A DNA stretch of 64,000 nucleotides, taken from positions 1 through 64,000 of the forward strand of contig NZ_BOMN01000030.1 of assembly GCF_016862215.1 (NCBI RefSeq). Reading direction: 5' to 3'. The notes under the pieces were generated by a model. That model was not told the origin of the DNA, searched no databases, and saw only the letters and a list, made by a program, of their open reading frames with translations. A program made the position numbers and the translations under genes. Below, in pieces: positions 44,351-51,997 of this stretch (position 1 is its first letter; every line of letters starts with the position of its first letter). Origin of the DNA: Winogradskya humida. Its GTDB lineage: Bacteria; Actinomycetota; Actinomycetes; Mycobacteriales; Micromonosporaceae.

Positions 44351-47300
44351 TCAGCTGCCGGTGATGACGAACTGGGAGCCGGGTTGGATGACGATGTTGC
44401 CGTCGGCGGAGTTGGTGATGGTGACGTTGGAGAGGGTGGCGTTGCCTCGGGCGCCGCTCATGGCGAGGATGCCGGCTCCGTTGTTGGATTTGTCGATTCG
44501 GACGTTGGTGACGGCGACGTTGGGCATGTTGCCGCCGCCGGTTTTGAATTGGATGCCGTCGTAGGTGGAGTCGATGATGTCGGTGTCTCGGATGGTGACG
44601 CCGACGATGTCCTTGGAGGAGGGGAAGAGGGTGATGGCGCCGAATTCCTGGTCTTCGTTCCAGAAGACGCCGCCTGCTCGGTAGAGGGCGTTGTTGGCGA
44701 TCAGCGTTGTTCCTGTGAAGGGCAACGGGTCGTGGTCGGTGGCCAGCATGATGCCGGGGTAGTTCATCGTGTCGGAGACGATGTTGTTCTCGATGGAGTT
44801 GCTGAAGCCGCCGTAGATGGCGATGCCGTTGGCTCGCCACGGGAGCTGGACGGTGTTGTTGACGAAGTGGTTGTTCGAGGCGATGTCGACCGAGGTGTCC
44901 TTGACCCGGGGGTTGGCCCAGACCGCGAGGGAGTCGTCGCCGGTGGTGCGGAACGAGGAGTTGAAGACGCGTGAGTTGCGCGTACCGTTGCTGAAGTTGA
45001 TGCCGTCCGCGTAGGTGTCACGGATGCGCATGCCGGTGAACTGGACGTTGTCGCCCGGGTTCCAGTAGGCGGGGGTGTCGGAGTAGTCGCGGCCGACCCA
45101 CGCACCCACGTTGACGTGTTCGATCCAGACGTTGCTGATGCTGGTGTTCTTGCCCAGGCGGCCGTTGATGCCGTGGCCGCGGTTGGCGCGGTTGGTGGTC
45201 ATGCCGAAGATGGCCAGGTCGGAGATCTGGGTGTTGTCGTCGATGTCGAAACCGACGTTGCCCTCATGCGGGTGGTTGATGTTGCCGACGACGTTCTGCG
45301 GCTCGGTGTTCGTGTAGAGCTGCGTGTGCCACATGCCGGCCCCGCGGATCACGACGTTGCGGATGCCCTTCTGGTTGTACTGGCCGCGGGCCGGGTCCGG
45401 GGAGAGGATCTTCTGCTCCTGGCGCCACTGGCCGGCCGGGATCCAGACGCAGCTGATCACGCCGTTCTCGTCGTCGGTGACCGCGCGCTGGATGGCGGCC
45501 GTGTCGTCGATGCCGTCGTTGGGGACCGCGCCGTACGTGGTGATCGAGGTGCAGCCCGCCGGTTGGGTTGCCGCCGGGGCCACCTGCTCGAGGTCGACCA
45601 GGTCGATGACGTAGAACGATGCCGAGTCGGCGGCGTCGCGTTGCAGCTTGAAGCGGGTGCCGGCCGGGTACGACTGGGCCAGCAGCGCGTGCGACTCGTC
45701 GAACAGCCGGCGGGCGTCCGCGGAGGGCGTGTTGGACAGCGATTCCGTGTCGTCCGACGTGCCGTAGAGCCAGCTGTTGCGCGACGACAACGTCAGCTTC
45801 TGGGCGAACTGGTCGTTGATGTAGAGGCTGATTGTGGCGTTGATCCCGCCGCCACCCGGTGCGTCGGGGATCGAGTTGCGGACGACGATGGAGTTCGAGG
45901 CGTTGACCGAGGTGAACTCGACGAACTGGCCGGTGCTCGCGAGCCGGACCGACGCGCGACCGGACGACTCGGTGCCGAAGTTGGTGTGCCCGAAGGTGCG
46001 CAGGGAGTCGGCCTGCACGAGGGAGCCCTGGTAGTTGGCGGCTTCCGCTTCGTACGAGACGTAGGGCAGGGCGGCGCCACGACCGACCACGATCGATTGC
46101 GTACGCCCATTGTTGCTCTCGTTCGTCTCCGCCACGACGTTCGTGGCGTCGGCGGTGGCGGTGATGGTGGCGCCTCCGCTGGTGGCGGTCCACGTTCCCA
46201 GGGTCACGTTGAGCGTGGCACCCGCCGCGATCGCTGCGGTGTTCGCGGAGAGGGTCGTGCTGCCGGCGACGACTCTGGTGACGGAGGCCGGCGCGGTGGA
46301 CGTACCCCTGTTATTGATTGCGACCGTGAACGTGACCGGCGCACCCACCGCGGGATTCGCCGGGGTTGACGTGATGCTGAGGACCTGCAGGTCCGGGCCC
46401 GGTGCCTGGCCCACGACCAGCGGGGAGGCCGCGGTGAAGCTGTTGTTGTCGTTGTTCTGCTCGGGGACGGTGTTGGCCGGATCGACCGTCGCCGCCACCT
46501 GATAGCTGCCCTGCGCGCGCTGGCCGGCGTTGACTGTGACGGTGGTCGAGGCACCGGCTGCCAGCGCGCCGACCGGGGCGCTTCCGGCAACTGTGCCGCC
46601 AAGGCGTACATCAATGGTGGTTGCAGTCGATGCGGCCGTGCCCGCGTTGCGGACCGTGGCCGAGACGGTGACCGCGGTGGCCTCGTCGGGGGTGGCCGGG
46701 GACCAGGTCAGGCCGGTGACCACCAGGTCGGGATTGGGCGCCCACGAGCCGAGAACCTGCAGCTCGGCGATCTGCGCACCCGGCGCGCCGGTGTTGCTGA
46801 AAACCTGCAACTGCAGGTCCGCGGCGCGCCCGCTGATCGGGATCGTCACCGTGTTCTGGTTGGCTGACGGGTTGAAGACGTAGTCGGTCCGGGCCTTCAG
46901 CGAGGTGTATGCGGTGGCGCCCTGGGTGCGTCCGAGGACCTGGATGCTCTGCGTACGCGTACCCCACGCCTGATCGGGGTTGAGCTTGACCACGACGCCG
47001 GTGAGGTCGGCGTCGGAGCCCAGCCGTGCGGTCAGCGTCGCCGGGAAGCCGTTGGACTCCCAGTAGGTGGCGAGGTTGCCGTCGTTGGCGTTGGCGGCGA
47101 CGAAGTTGAACGCCGCGGACGAGGCCTCAAGCGTCTTGCCGGCCGCGAGGTTGGTGCCGGTTGGCGGATCTGGGTCCGGATTCTGACCCGCGACGCCATA
47201 GATCTCCAGCTCCGACAGCTGCGCAGCGGGCCATCCGGTGTTACTGGTGACCGTCGCGCGCACATAGTGGACCGTAGCGGCGGTGAAGTTGATCGTGACG

Positions 47301-47695
47301 GTGTTGGCGGTCGCCGGATCGAAGAGCCGGCCCGCTGACGCGGACAGATCGGTCCAGGAAGTGCCGTTGGTGCTGCCTTGAAGAGCGATGTTCTCGGTAC
47401 GCGCGGACCACGCGCTCGCGGGCGGCAGCTTCAGTTTCGCCTGGTCGATCGCGGTGCTGCTGCCCAGGTCCACCTGCACCCACTGAGGGAAGGCGTTGCT
47501 CGGGCTCTCCCAGTAGGAGTCGGCGTTGCCATCGTTCACATTCGAGGCGGGGTAGGGGCCGTTGACGCCGCTCGCCGTGACGGTCTTGCCGAGAGCCAGG
47601 TTGGCGCCGCCGGCCGCGTGCGCGATGCCCGGGGAGATCCCGGCGGCGACGAGGCCCGCCGCCAGGATGCCGCTGATCAGTCTTCGTCTTCTCAT
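44351..47695 (-). CDS. Multidomain secreted GH87-like alpha-1,3-glucanase (mycodextranase)
   Basis: 1114 residues from ATG 47695, with AGAGGG upstream. Signal peptide MRRRRLISGILAAGLVAAG; two discoidin/F5/8-type domains (about 33-170, 180-325; each starts NLALGKTV or NLAAGKTL and ends in ELEIYG or ELQVLG); two CARDB domains (about 330-545); a carbohydrate-binding jellyroll (about 550-690, YEAEAANYQG); a right-handed beta-helix catalytic domain (about 700-1114) starting ITTYGAVPNDGIDDTAAIQR. The Asp-rich YADGINF and TTGDDSLAVW positions suit the catalytic acids of GH87. Mycodextranases cut alpha-1,3-glucan of fungal walls. Identification of GH87 is from pattern memory; other pectate-lyase-like families are possible. 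Confidence 0.82.
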   Translation of the reverse strand: MRRRRLISGILAAGLVAAGISPGIAHAAGGANLALGKTVTASGVNGPYPASNVNDGNADSYWESPSNAFPQWVQVDLGSSTAIDQAKLKLPPASAWSARTENIALQGSTNGTSWTDLSASAGRLFDPATANTVTINFTAATVHYVRATVTSNTGWPAAQLSELEIYGVAGQNPDPDPPTGTNLAAGKTLEASSAAFNFVAANANDGNLATYWESNGFPATLTARLGSDADLTGVVVKLNPDQAWGTRTQSIQVLGRTQGATAYTSLKARTDYVFNPSANQNTVTIPISGRAADLQLQVFSNTGAPGAQIAELQVLGSWAPNPDLVVTGLTWSPATPDEATAVTVSATVRNAGTAASTATTIDVRLGGTVAGSAPVGALAAGASTTVTVNAGQRAQGSYQVAATVDPANTVPEQNNDNNSFTAASPLVVGQAPGPDLQVLSITSTPANPAVGAPVTFTVAINNRGTSTAPASVTRVVAGSTTLSANTAAIAAGATLNVTLGTWTATSGGATITATADATNVVAETNESNNGRTQSIVVGRGAALPYVSYEAEAANYQGSLVQADSLRTFGHTNFGTESSGRASVRLASTGQFVEFTSVNASNSIVVRNSIPDAPGGGGINATISLYINDQFAQKLTLSSRNSWLYGTSDDTESLSNTPSADARRLFDESHALLAQSYPAGTRFKLQRDAADSASFYVIDLVDLEQVAPAATQPAGCTSITTYGAVPNDGIDDTAAIQRAVTDDENGVISCVWIPAGQWRQEQKILSPDPARGQYNQKGIRNVVIRGAGMWHTQLYTNTEPQNVVGNINHPHEGNVGFDIDDNTQISDLAIFGMTTNRANRGHGINGRLGKNTSISNVWIEHVNVGAWVGRDYSDTPAYWNPGDNVQFTGMRIRDTYADGINFSNGTRNSRVFNSSFRTTGDDSLAVWANPRVKDTSVDIASNNHFVNNTVQLPWRANGIAIYGGFSNSIENNIVSDTMNYPGIMLATDHDPLPFTGTTLIANNALYRAGGVFWNEDQEFGAITLFPSSKDIVGVTIRDTDIIDSTYDGIQFKTGGGNMPNVAVTNVRIDKSNNGAGILAMSGARGNATLSNVTITNSADGNIVIQPGSQFVITGS

Positions 47696-48036
47696 GACGC
47701 CCTCTTCTGCGCGCAGTCTTTCAGCCGACTCCATGGAAATTTCGTTGAGTCTGCTGAGTTCTTTCATCGGGGGACATTCAAGGTTTCAGATATGTGTCGC
47801 GGAAGTCAACGGGCCGAGTCAACCGAATGGCTACCGACCTGCCACCCAATCGCCATCACTCTGGGTAATAAGGTCTATTGGGGTAAGCCGGGCAAGTCAC
47901 GCATAGTTATGCCAGCCCCGCGGGGGGCTGGGGCGAGACGAAGATCCGCTGGGCGATGAAGATGGTCGCTCCAGTCCGGCGGGGAGTCAGTAGCGAAACC
48001 GGCGCCTGCTTTTCCTGTCCTCTGGAGGAGTAGCAA
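47696..48036. other. 341-base divergent intergenic region with structured leader
   Basis: It separates the glucanase gene (minus) from the exported 171-residue gene (plus). A plausible plus-strand -10 is TAGTTA near 47904. It is followed by a strong hairpin, CCAGCCCC (47912-47919) with GGGGCTGG (47924-47931), then a second possible stem (GGGCGA/TCGCTC near 47953-47974). The leader to the start codon would be about 125 bases, long enough for a structured regulatory RNA. No known riboswitch fits convincingly. Confidence 0.4.
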
Positions 48037-48552
48037 ATGCGCAAGTCTGTGAAGCGGGCCATCGCCATCACCGCCACGGCCGCCGTCGTGGGCGTCGCCG
48101 GCACCGCCGCCTACGCCGCCTGGATCGCCAAGGGCGAAGGCAACGCGTACGCCAAGGCCGGCCAGGCGCAGGACCTGAAAATCACCGAAGCCACCACCGC
48201 CGCCACGCTCTACCCCGGCGCCACCGGCGACTCGGTCATCAAAATCAAGAACCCGAACAGCTACCCGGTCGAGATCAACACCATCAAGTGGACCCAGTCG
48301 GACGGCGTCACCGCCACCCCGCTCAGCGGCTCCACCTGCATCAACACCGGCATCTACTTCGGCGACTTCAGCACCGGCACCATCGGCAGCGACGGGCTGC
48401 TCTCCGGCCTCGCCCTCCAGCTCGGCGCCGGCGAGACCAAGACCTTCAAGCTCACCGACTCCGTACGCATGATCAACAACTCGGAGGACGGCTGCCAGGG
48501 CGCCACCTTCAGCATCCCCGTCAAGGTCACCGGCGCCAGCGCCGCGAAGTAA
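48037..48552 (+). CDS. Exported protein with SipW/TasA-type signal region
   Basis: 171 residues. Good ribosome binding site GGAGGAG before ATG 48037. The N-terminus MRKSVKRAIAITATAAVVGV, then GTAAYAAWIAKGEGNAYAKA, looks like the signal and early mature region of SipW-dependent TasA/CalY-type proteins, followed by a beta-rich domain (VIKIKNPNSYPVEINTIKW) and two Cys (STCINTG, EDGCQG) that could pair. A fibre or surface protein is possible by analogy; the similarity is weak. A hairpin after it may limit read-through to the next gene, which is also exported. Confidence 0.7.
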   Translation: MRKSVKRAIAITATAAVVGVAGTAAYAAWIAKGEGNAYAKAGQAQDLKITEATTAATLYPGATGDSVIKIKNPNSYPVEINTIKWTQSDGVTATPLSGSTCINTGIYFGDFSTGTIGSDGLLSGLALQLGAGETKTFKLTDSVRMINNSEDGCQGATFSIPVKVTGASAAK

Positions 48553-48573
48553 TCCACCTTTTCGGATGGCTCG

Positions 48574-48609
48574 GATGGCGGGGCGCAGCGACACCTGCGC
48601 CTCGCCATT
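48574..48609 (+). terminator. Hairpin terminator/attenuator
   Basis: GATGGCGGGGCGCAG (48574-48588) pairs with CTGCGCCTCGCCATT (48595-48609) over 15 bases, allowing wobble pairs, with a six-base loop; a short T-rich tract (TATTTT, 48612-48617) follows. It lies between two exported-protein genes on the same strand and may reduce expression of the second. Confidence 0.7.
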
Positions 48610-48630
48610 CGTATTTTCTGGAGCGCAGCT

Positions 48631-49284
48631 ATGGGACGTATGGCTTACGGGTTGGCTGGTGCGGGGATTGCCGCGGTTGCGGTGCTGGCCACGCCGGGGG
48701 GTGCGCTTGCTGCTTGGGATACGGGTGCGTCGGCGGCGGGTGCGGGTGCTGCTGCGGGGGTGCGGGCTGTGGTGCTGCCTGTCGGTCCTGTGCCGACGGT
48801 GACTGTGCGCGGGTCTGTGGTTAGCGTGCGGTGGGCTGCTGCTGTGGGGTTGCCGGTGCGGGGGTATCGGGTCGTTCGGATTGACGCGGCTACTGGCGAG
48901 AGTGTTGCGGGGTGTTTTGGGGTTGTTGCCGGGACGCGGTGTGTTGAGCGTGGCGTGCCTGAGGGGCGGTGGGTTTATGGCGTTGTTGCGGTTGTGGGGG
49001 ACAACTGGGCTTCTGCGCCTGGGATTGGTGCGACGGTGACGGTCGGGAGCGTGACCACGCCATTGCGGGTAACTCCGAGCGTTGGACCTTCGGCCGCGCC
49101 AGAAACGCTGGGCCCGACTCCGATCGTGAGCCCTGCGGTCAGTCCAAGCCCGACTCCGACCGCGAGTTCGGCGGTCAGTCCTCGTCCGTCGGCTGACCCG
49201 CCCGTGAGCTTGCCGATGCCGGTTGCGGGGTTGACCGAGTCGACCGCCGTGCCGTCGCCTTCGAGTGATGTCGATGGACTTTAG
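48631..49284 (+). CDS. Exported protein with FnIII-like domain and Pro/Ser tail
   Basis: 217 residues. Signal peptide MGRMAYGLAGAGIAAVAVLA, then PGGALAAWD. One fibronectin type III-like domain (about 48-135; VRAVVLPVGPVPTVTVRGSV, VRGYRVVRIDAATGESV) with two Cys that may form a disulfide (AGCFGV, TRCVERG). The C-terminal 75 residues are low-complexity Pro/Ser/Thr with repeated SPAVSPSPTPTASSAVSPRP blocks, typical of a wall-spanning stalk but with no sorting signal. It follows the TasA-like gene after a hairpin and probably belongs to the same surface structure. Confidence 0.75.
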   Translation: MGRMAYGLAGAGIAAVAVLATPGGALAAWDTGASAAGAGAAAGVRAVVLPVGPVPTVTVRGSVVSVRWAAAVGLPVRGYRVVRIDAATGESVAGCFGVVAGTRCVERGVPEGRWVYGVVAVVGDNWASAPGIGATVTVGSVTTPLRVTPSVGPSAAPETLGPTPIVSPAVSPSPTPTASSAVSPRPSADPPVSLPMPVAGLTESTAVPSPSSDVDGL

Positions 49285-49346
49285 TTGTTACGCTGCGGCG
49301 ACTTGTCGTGGGTGGTCGGCTCGCGACGCGGCCGAACGGATAGACG

Positions 49347-50090
49347 GTGACGGGGCGACCGAGGGGACCACGCGGCGGCGATGACGGGGGCACGCCTCCG
49401 AACGACGGCGGCTCATCTCCGAGCGCCGGCCATCGTCGTGGGGTTCCCGCAGACAGCATCAGGGCGGCGCAGGCGACGACCGGTCAGGTCGCGCAACTCG
49501 GCCGTCCGGAACAGGGCGCATCCAGCGGCGGTCCCAGCGGGACGAACTCCGGATCCTTTGCACCCGATCCCACCAGTCCCGATCCCATGGCCGCGATCAT
49601 GGCGAAATATCACCAGCTCGGCGACGAGCCGCCGACCTTCAATCTCGCTGCCAATGACGCGAGATACGGCAACAGCAATGCGCATACCGTGCAACGGCAC
49701 GGGCCGGATATTCCACTGCAGCGTGACCTGACTGTCGACCGGACCGTGGAAGGACGGATCTACGGGGATGGCGACTGGGGAGGGAAGACGGAGAACTGGT
49801 CGTATAAGTGGGACAACCACACGGTCATGAATCGCGAGATCAATGAACACGTGCGAGCCAACTGGGACACCATCCGGAGCAACCTCGCGATGGATGGTTG
49901 GTACAAGGCCACTTTTGATGCTGGGCACCGTGTCGGTGAGGGGTACTACAACAACGGTGCGTACGGCGTCGGGCCGCGGCAGGCCCAGTATGCGGCGACC
50001 AGTTACGTCAGGCTCGTCATCAGGGTAGTGCCGGGTTCCGATCCCGTGGAGCCCTTCATTCTCACCGCGTTTCCGTCCGGGTTAATGTAG
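49347..50090 (+). CDS. Probable secreted toxin domain (RNase A-like CdiA-CT type)
   Basis: 247 residues. The first 85 are a Gly/Pro/Ser-rich disordered linker with no signal peptide, WXG or LXG region. The C-terminal 160 residues read as a polymorphic toxin domain: NAHTVQRHG at the start, NREINEHVRANWDTIRSNL in the middle, VRLVIRVV and FILTAFPSG at the end. Spacing of HT...RH and the TAxP end recalls the bacterial RNase A-like CdiA C-terminal toxin, but this is by eye. A stop codon lies just upstream, so the carrier part is not fused. An immunity candidate starts 5 bases downstream, and type VII carriers follow. Alternative: another nuclease fold. Confidence 0.6.
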   Translation: MTGRPRGPRGGDDGGTPPNDGGSSPSAGHRRGVPADSIRAAQATTGQVAQLGRPEQGASSGGPSGTNSGSFAPDPTSPDPMAAIMAKYHQLGDEPPTFNLAANDARYGNSNAHTVQRHGPDIPLQRDLTVDRTVEGRIYGDGDWGGKTENWSYKWDNHTVMNREINEHVRANWDTIRSNLAMDGWYKATFDAGHRVGEGYYNNGAYGVGPRQAQYAATSYVRLVIRVVPGSDPVEPFILTAFPSGLM

Positions 50091-50095
50091 GGACC

Positions 50096-50458
50096 ATGGA
50101 CACGTCGAGCCTTCCCGAACCACTTCGGGCGCGTATGGAGCAGCAAGCCGCGCGCTCAACGTGGGAGACCGTTCGTGACTTCATCGAGGGTTTCGTTGCG
50201 GACACCTCGGGCCTTGACGAGGTACGCACCGGGCTTCAGCAAACGGCGGACTACAGCACCCGATCCCTGCACACCGCGCTGGCCGCCATCGACGCCATCC
50301 TGGTCGAGCCGCAACCGGAGGGCACGCTGCTCCGCCTCGTTGCGGGACATGGCGGTTGGGACCTTGACCACGATCCGACAGATGCCGGGGCTGCTGTGTT
50401 CCTTCACGAGCTTGCCGGCATGGTTCGAGCCGTGATTGAGCAGACGGAATCTCGCTAG
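50096..50458 (+). CDS. Probable immunity protein
   Basis: 120 residues, helical and acidic (begins MDTSSLPEPLRARMEQQAAR, ends HELAGMVRAVIEQTESR). ATG 50096 lies 5 bases after the toxin stop, preceded by TAGGGA from the toxin 3' end, so the two are made together. Small, soluble, acidic proteins directly after a toxin domain are usually immunity proteins; it may be a CdiI-type partner. A collapsed copy of the same gene lies just downstream (50472-50563), supporting a role in toxin/immunity turnover. Function inferred from context. Confidence 0.6.
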   Translation: MDTSSLPEPLRARMEQQAARSTWETVRDFIEGFVADTSGLDEVRTGLQQTADYSTRSLHTALAAIDAILVEPQPEGTLLRLVAGHGGWDLDHDPTDAGAAVFLHELAGMVRAVIEQTESR

Positions 50459-50471
50459 TTAGGTCAGATTC

Positions 50472-50563
50472 ATGGAATCCGACCTACCTGAGCTGCTACG
50501 GACGCGTTTGGTGAACTGGCTCGGGTGATCCGTGAGGTGATCGGGAAGGCGGAAGCGGGTTAG
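50472..50563 (+). pseudogene. Deletion remnant of a second immunity gene
   Basis: ATG 50472 opens MESDLPELLRTR, matching the immunity start MDTSSLPEPLRAR. In another frame the DNA ends GELARVIREVIGKAEAG and TAG (50561-50563), matching the immunity C-terminus ELAGMVRAVIEQTESR. Only about 30 codons remain, so the middle 90 or so residues were deleted and the ends joined out of frame near 50500. It is a relic of a paralogous immunity gene. Confidence 0.65.
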
Positions 50564-50605
50564 GATTTTGGGATTGATGGAGGTCATTGCGGGGGTGGGG
50601 TGCTG

Positions 50606-51001
50606 ATGGCCGGCGTGGGTGGGTTTCTTGATCCGGATGAGTCGTTGGCCTACCTGCGGGGGTGGAAGAGTCGGATTGATCGGGTGGCTGCGGATACGCA
50701 GGCGATGAGTGATCGGCTCGGGGAGTTGCGGGTCAGGGCTGAGGATGAGGGTGGGCTTGTCGAGGTCACCGTTGATTCCAGTGGGGTGCTGGTTGATGCT
50801 CGGTTCGGCGAGCGGATTCAGCGGGTTGCGCCGGATGTGGTTTCTCGGGCGTTGATGGCGGCTTTGAAGGCTGCGAAGGTGAAGGCCGCTGAGCGGTCTC
50901 GGCAGATTATTACCGACACCATGGGCAGTGAGTCTGTGGCGGCGCAGGCGATTACCGCGCGGGTGGAGCAGCAGCTGCGGGGAGGGCTGAGCGATGGCTG
51001 A
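50606..51001 (+). CDS. YbaB/EbfC family protein of a T7SS carrier trio
   Basis: 131 residues. N-terminal coiled helix (YLRGWKSRIDRVAADTQAMS) and the YbaB strand region GLVEVTVDSSGVLVDARF, then a helix (ALMAALKAAKVKAAERSRQI). In actinomycetes such YbaB-like genes regularly precede EspC-like and WXG100-like genes of type VII secreted toxins, and their role there is unclear. ATG 50606 is preferred over GTG 50600. Its 3' end overlaps the next ATG by 8 bases. Confidence 0.75.
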   Translation: MAGVGGFLDPDESLAYLRGWKSRIDRVAADTQAMSDRLGELRVRAEDEGGLVEVTVDSSGVLVDARFGERIQRVAPDVVSRALMAALKAAKVKAAERSRQIITDTMGSESVAAQAITARVEQQLRGGLSDG

Positions 51002-51305
51002 GGGCTTTGCCGTTGATGCGCAGCAGATTCGGGCGCATGCGACGCGGGTGGATGCGGTGGCTCAGCAGTTCGGGGACGTCAAGGGGGCCAGTGCGGCGAT
51101 TGCTCAGGATGACGCTGCTTATGGGCTGTTGTGTGGGTGGGTTTCCGGGATTCTCGAGGAGCGGCATCGGCGGCAGGACGAGCTGATTGCGTACGTTGAG
51201 GAGAATTTGCGGTTGGTCAGTGATGCTCTGGTGCGGACCGGGCGTGAGTATGACCAGATCGACGAGGCTGCGGCGGAGCAGATCCGCAGTTCCGGGCGGT
51301 CCTGA
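50994..51305 (+). CDS. EspC-like type VII secretion target
   Basis: 103 residues of the ESX secretion-associated EspC/DUF2580 type: MAEGFAVDAQQIRAHATRVD with helices separated by YGLLCGWVSGI, then a long second helix HRRQDELIAYVEENLRLVSD. This helical hairpin and its position between YbaB-like and WXG100-like genes fit a partner that forms the secretion signal heterodimer. Its stop shares one base with the following ATG (TGATG at 51303-51307). Confidence 0.8.
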   Translation: MAEGFAVDAQQIRAHATRVDAVAQQFGDVKGASAAIAQDDAAYGLLCGWVSGILEERHRRQDELIAYVEENLRLVSDALVRTGREYDQIDEAAAEQIRSSGRS

Positions 51306-51997
51306 TGTCCGATCTGGTGGCTCCGGTGACGTCGACCCGGACGGCGTGGACGGGTGCTTCGCTGGCGGAGGGTTTTCAGGGGCTCTATCAGGCTGTGGAC
51401 AGCGGCAGCTGGGTTGATCAGGCGCTTGCCGGTGGGGCTTTCGCGGTTGAGGCCGCGGCGACCGTTCTCGACCCGTTCAGCGCGTTGCTGTCCAATGGGC
51501 TCGGCTGGGCGATGGAGTATTTTGAGCCGTTGCGGCAGGTTCTCGATCAGCTGGCCGGGATTCCGGACCGGGTCGCCTCGCACGCCGCGACCTGGGAGAA
51601 CATGGCCGGCAGGCTGCAATCCATGGCTGCCGGGCTGGAGTCGTCGCTCGCCGCTGATCTGCCTGACTGGCAAGGGGCGGCGGCCGAGTCGTACAAGAGC
51701 TTGATGGCCAACAATGTTGATGCGTTGGACGGGCTCGGGGTGCTTTCCTATGCGATGGCGTCGGCTACGCAAGCGGCCGGCAACCTTGTTCAGTTCACCC
51801 GGGAGATCGTGCGGGATCTGATTGCCGATCTGGTGGCCAGGGTGATTGTGTGGGCCGCCGAGTCGTTGCTGGTGGTGACGATTCCGGTGGTGGCCGCCCA
51901 GATCGCATCTGCGGTCGTGAAATGGGCGGCCCGGATCCTCGGTTATACGACGGCCCTGATCAGCAGCCTTACGAATTTAGGCCGGCTCATGGGATAG
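51305..51997 (+). CDS. WXG100-like T7SS carrier lacking a toxin domain
   Basis: 230 residues. The region about 85-150 holds the WxG100-like helical hairpin with the signature DLPDWQGAAAESYKS (WQG in the turn). The C-terminal third is very hydrophobic (LIADLVARVIVWAAESLLVV, then VAAQIASAVVKWAARILG), as in carriers that insert a toxin into a target membrane. In the usual layout a toxin domain follows this segment; here a stop codon comes at SLTNLGRLMG. The 3' end overlaps the convergent DUF916 gene by 21 bases. Probably secreted by a type VII system encoded elsewhere. Confidence 0.78.
   Translation: MSDLVAPVTSTRTAWTGASLAEGFQGLYQAVDSGSWVDQALAGGAFAVEAAATVLDPFSALLSNGLGWAMEYFEPLRQVLDQLAGIPDRVASHAATWENMAGRLQSMAAGLESSLAADLPDWQGAAAESYKSLMANNVDALDGLGVLSYAMASATQAAGNLVQFTREIVRDLIADLVARVIVWAAESLLVVTIPVVAAQIASAVVKWAARILGYTTALISSLTNLGRLMG

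Noticed and set aside
47880..47975. c-di-GMP-I riboswitch upstream of the exported protein gene
   Set aside because: Only the CACGCATAG start matches; the GGGCAAACC and GACGCAAAGCC core segments and tetraloop receptor are not found.
47882..48594. Minus-strand frame across the exported 171-residue gene
   Set aside because: Antisense to a protein with a signal peptide and good ribosome binding site; Gly/Ala/Val-rich mirror composition.
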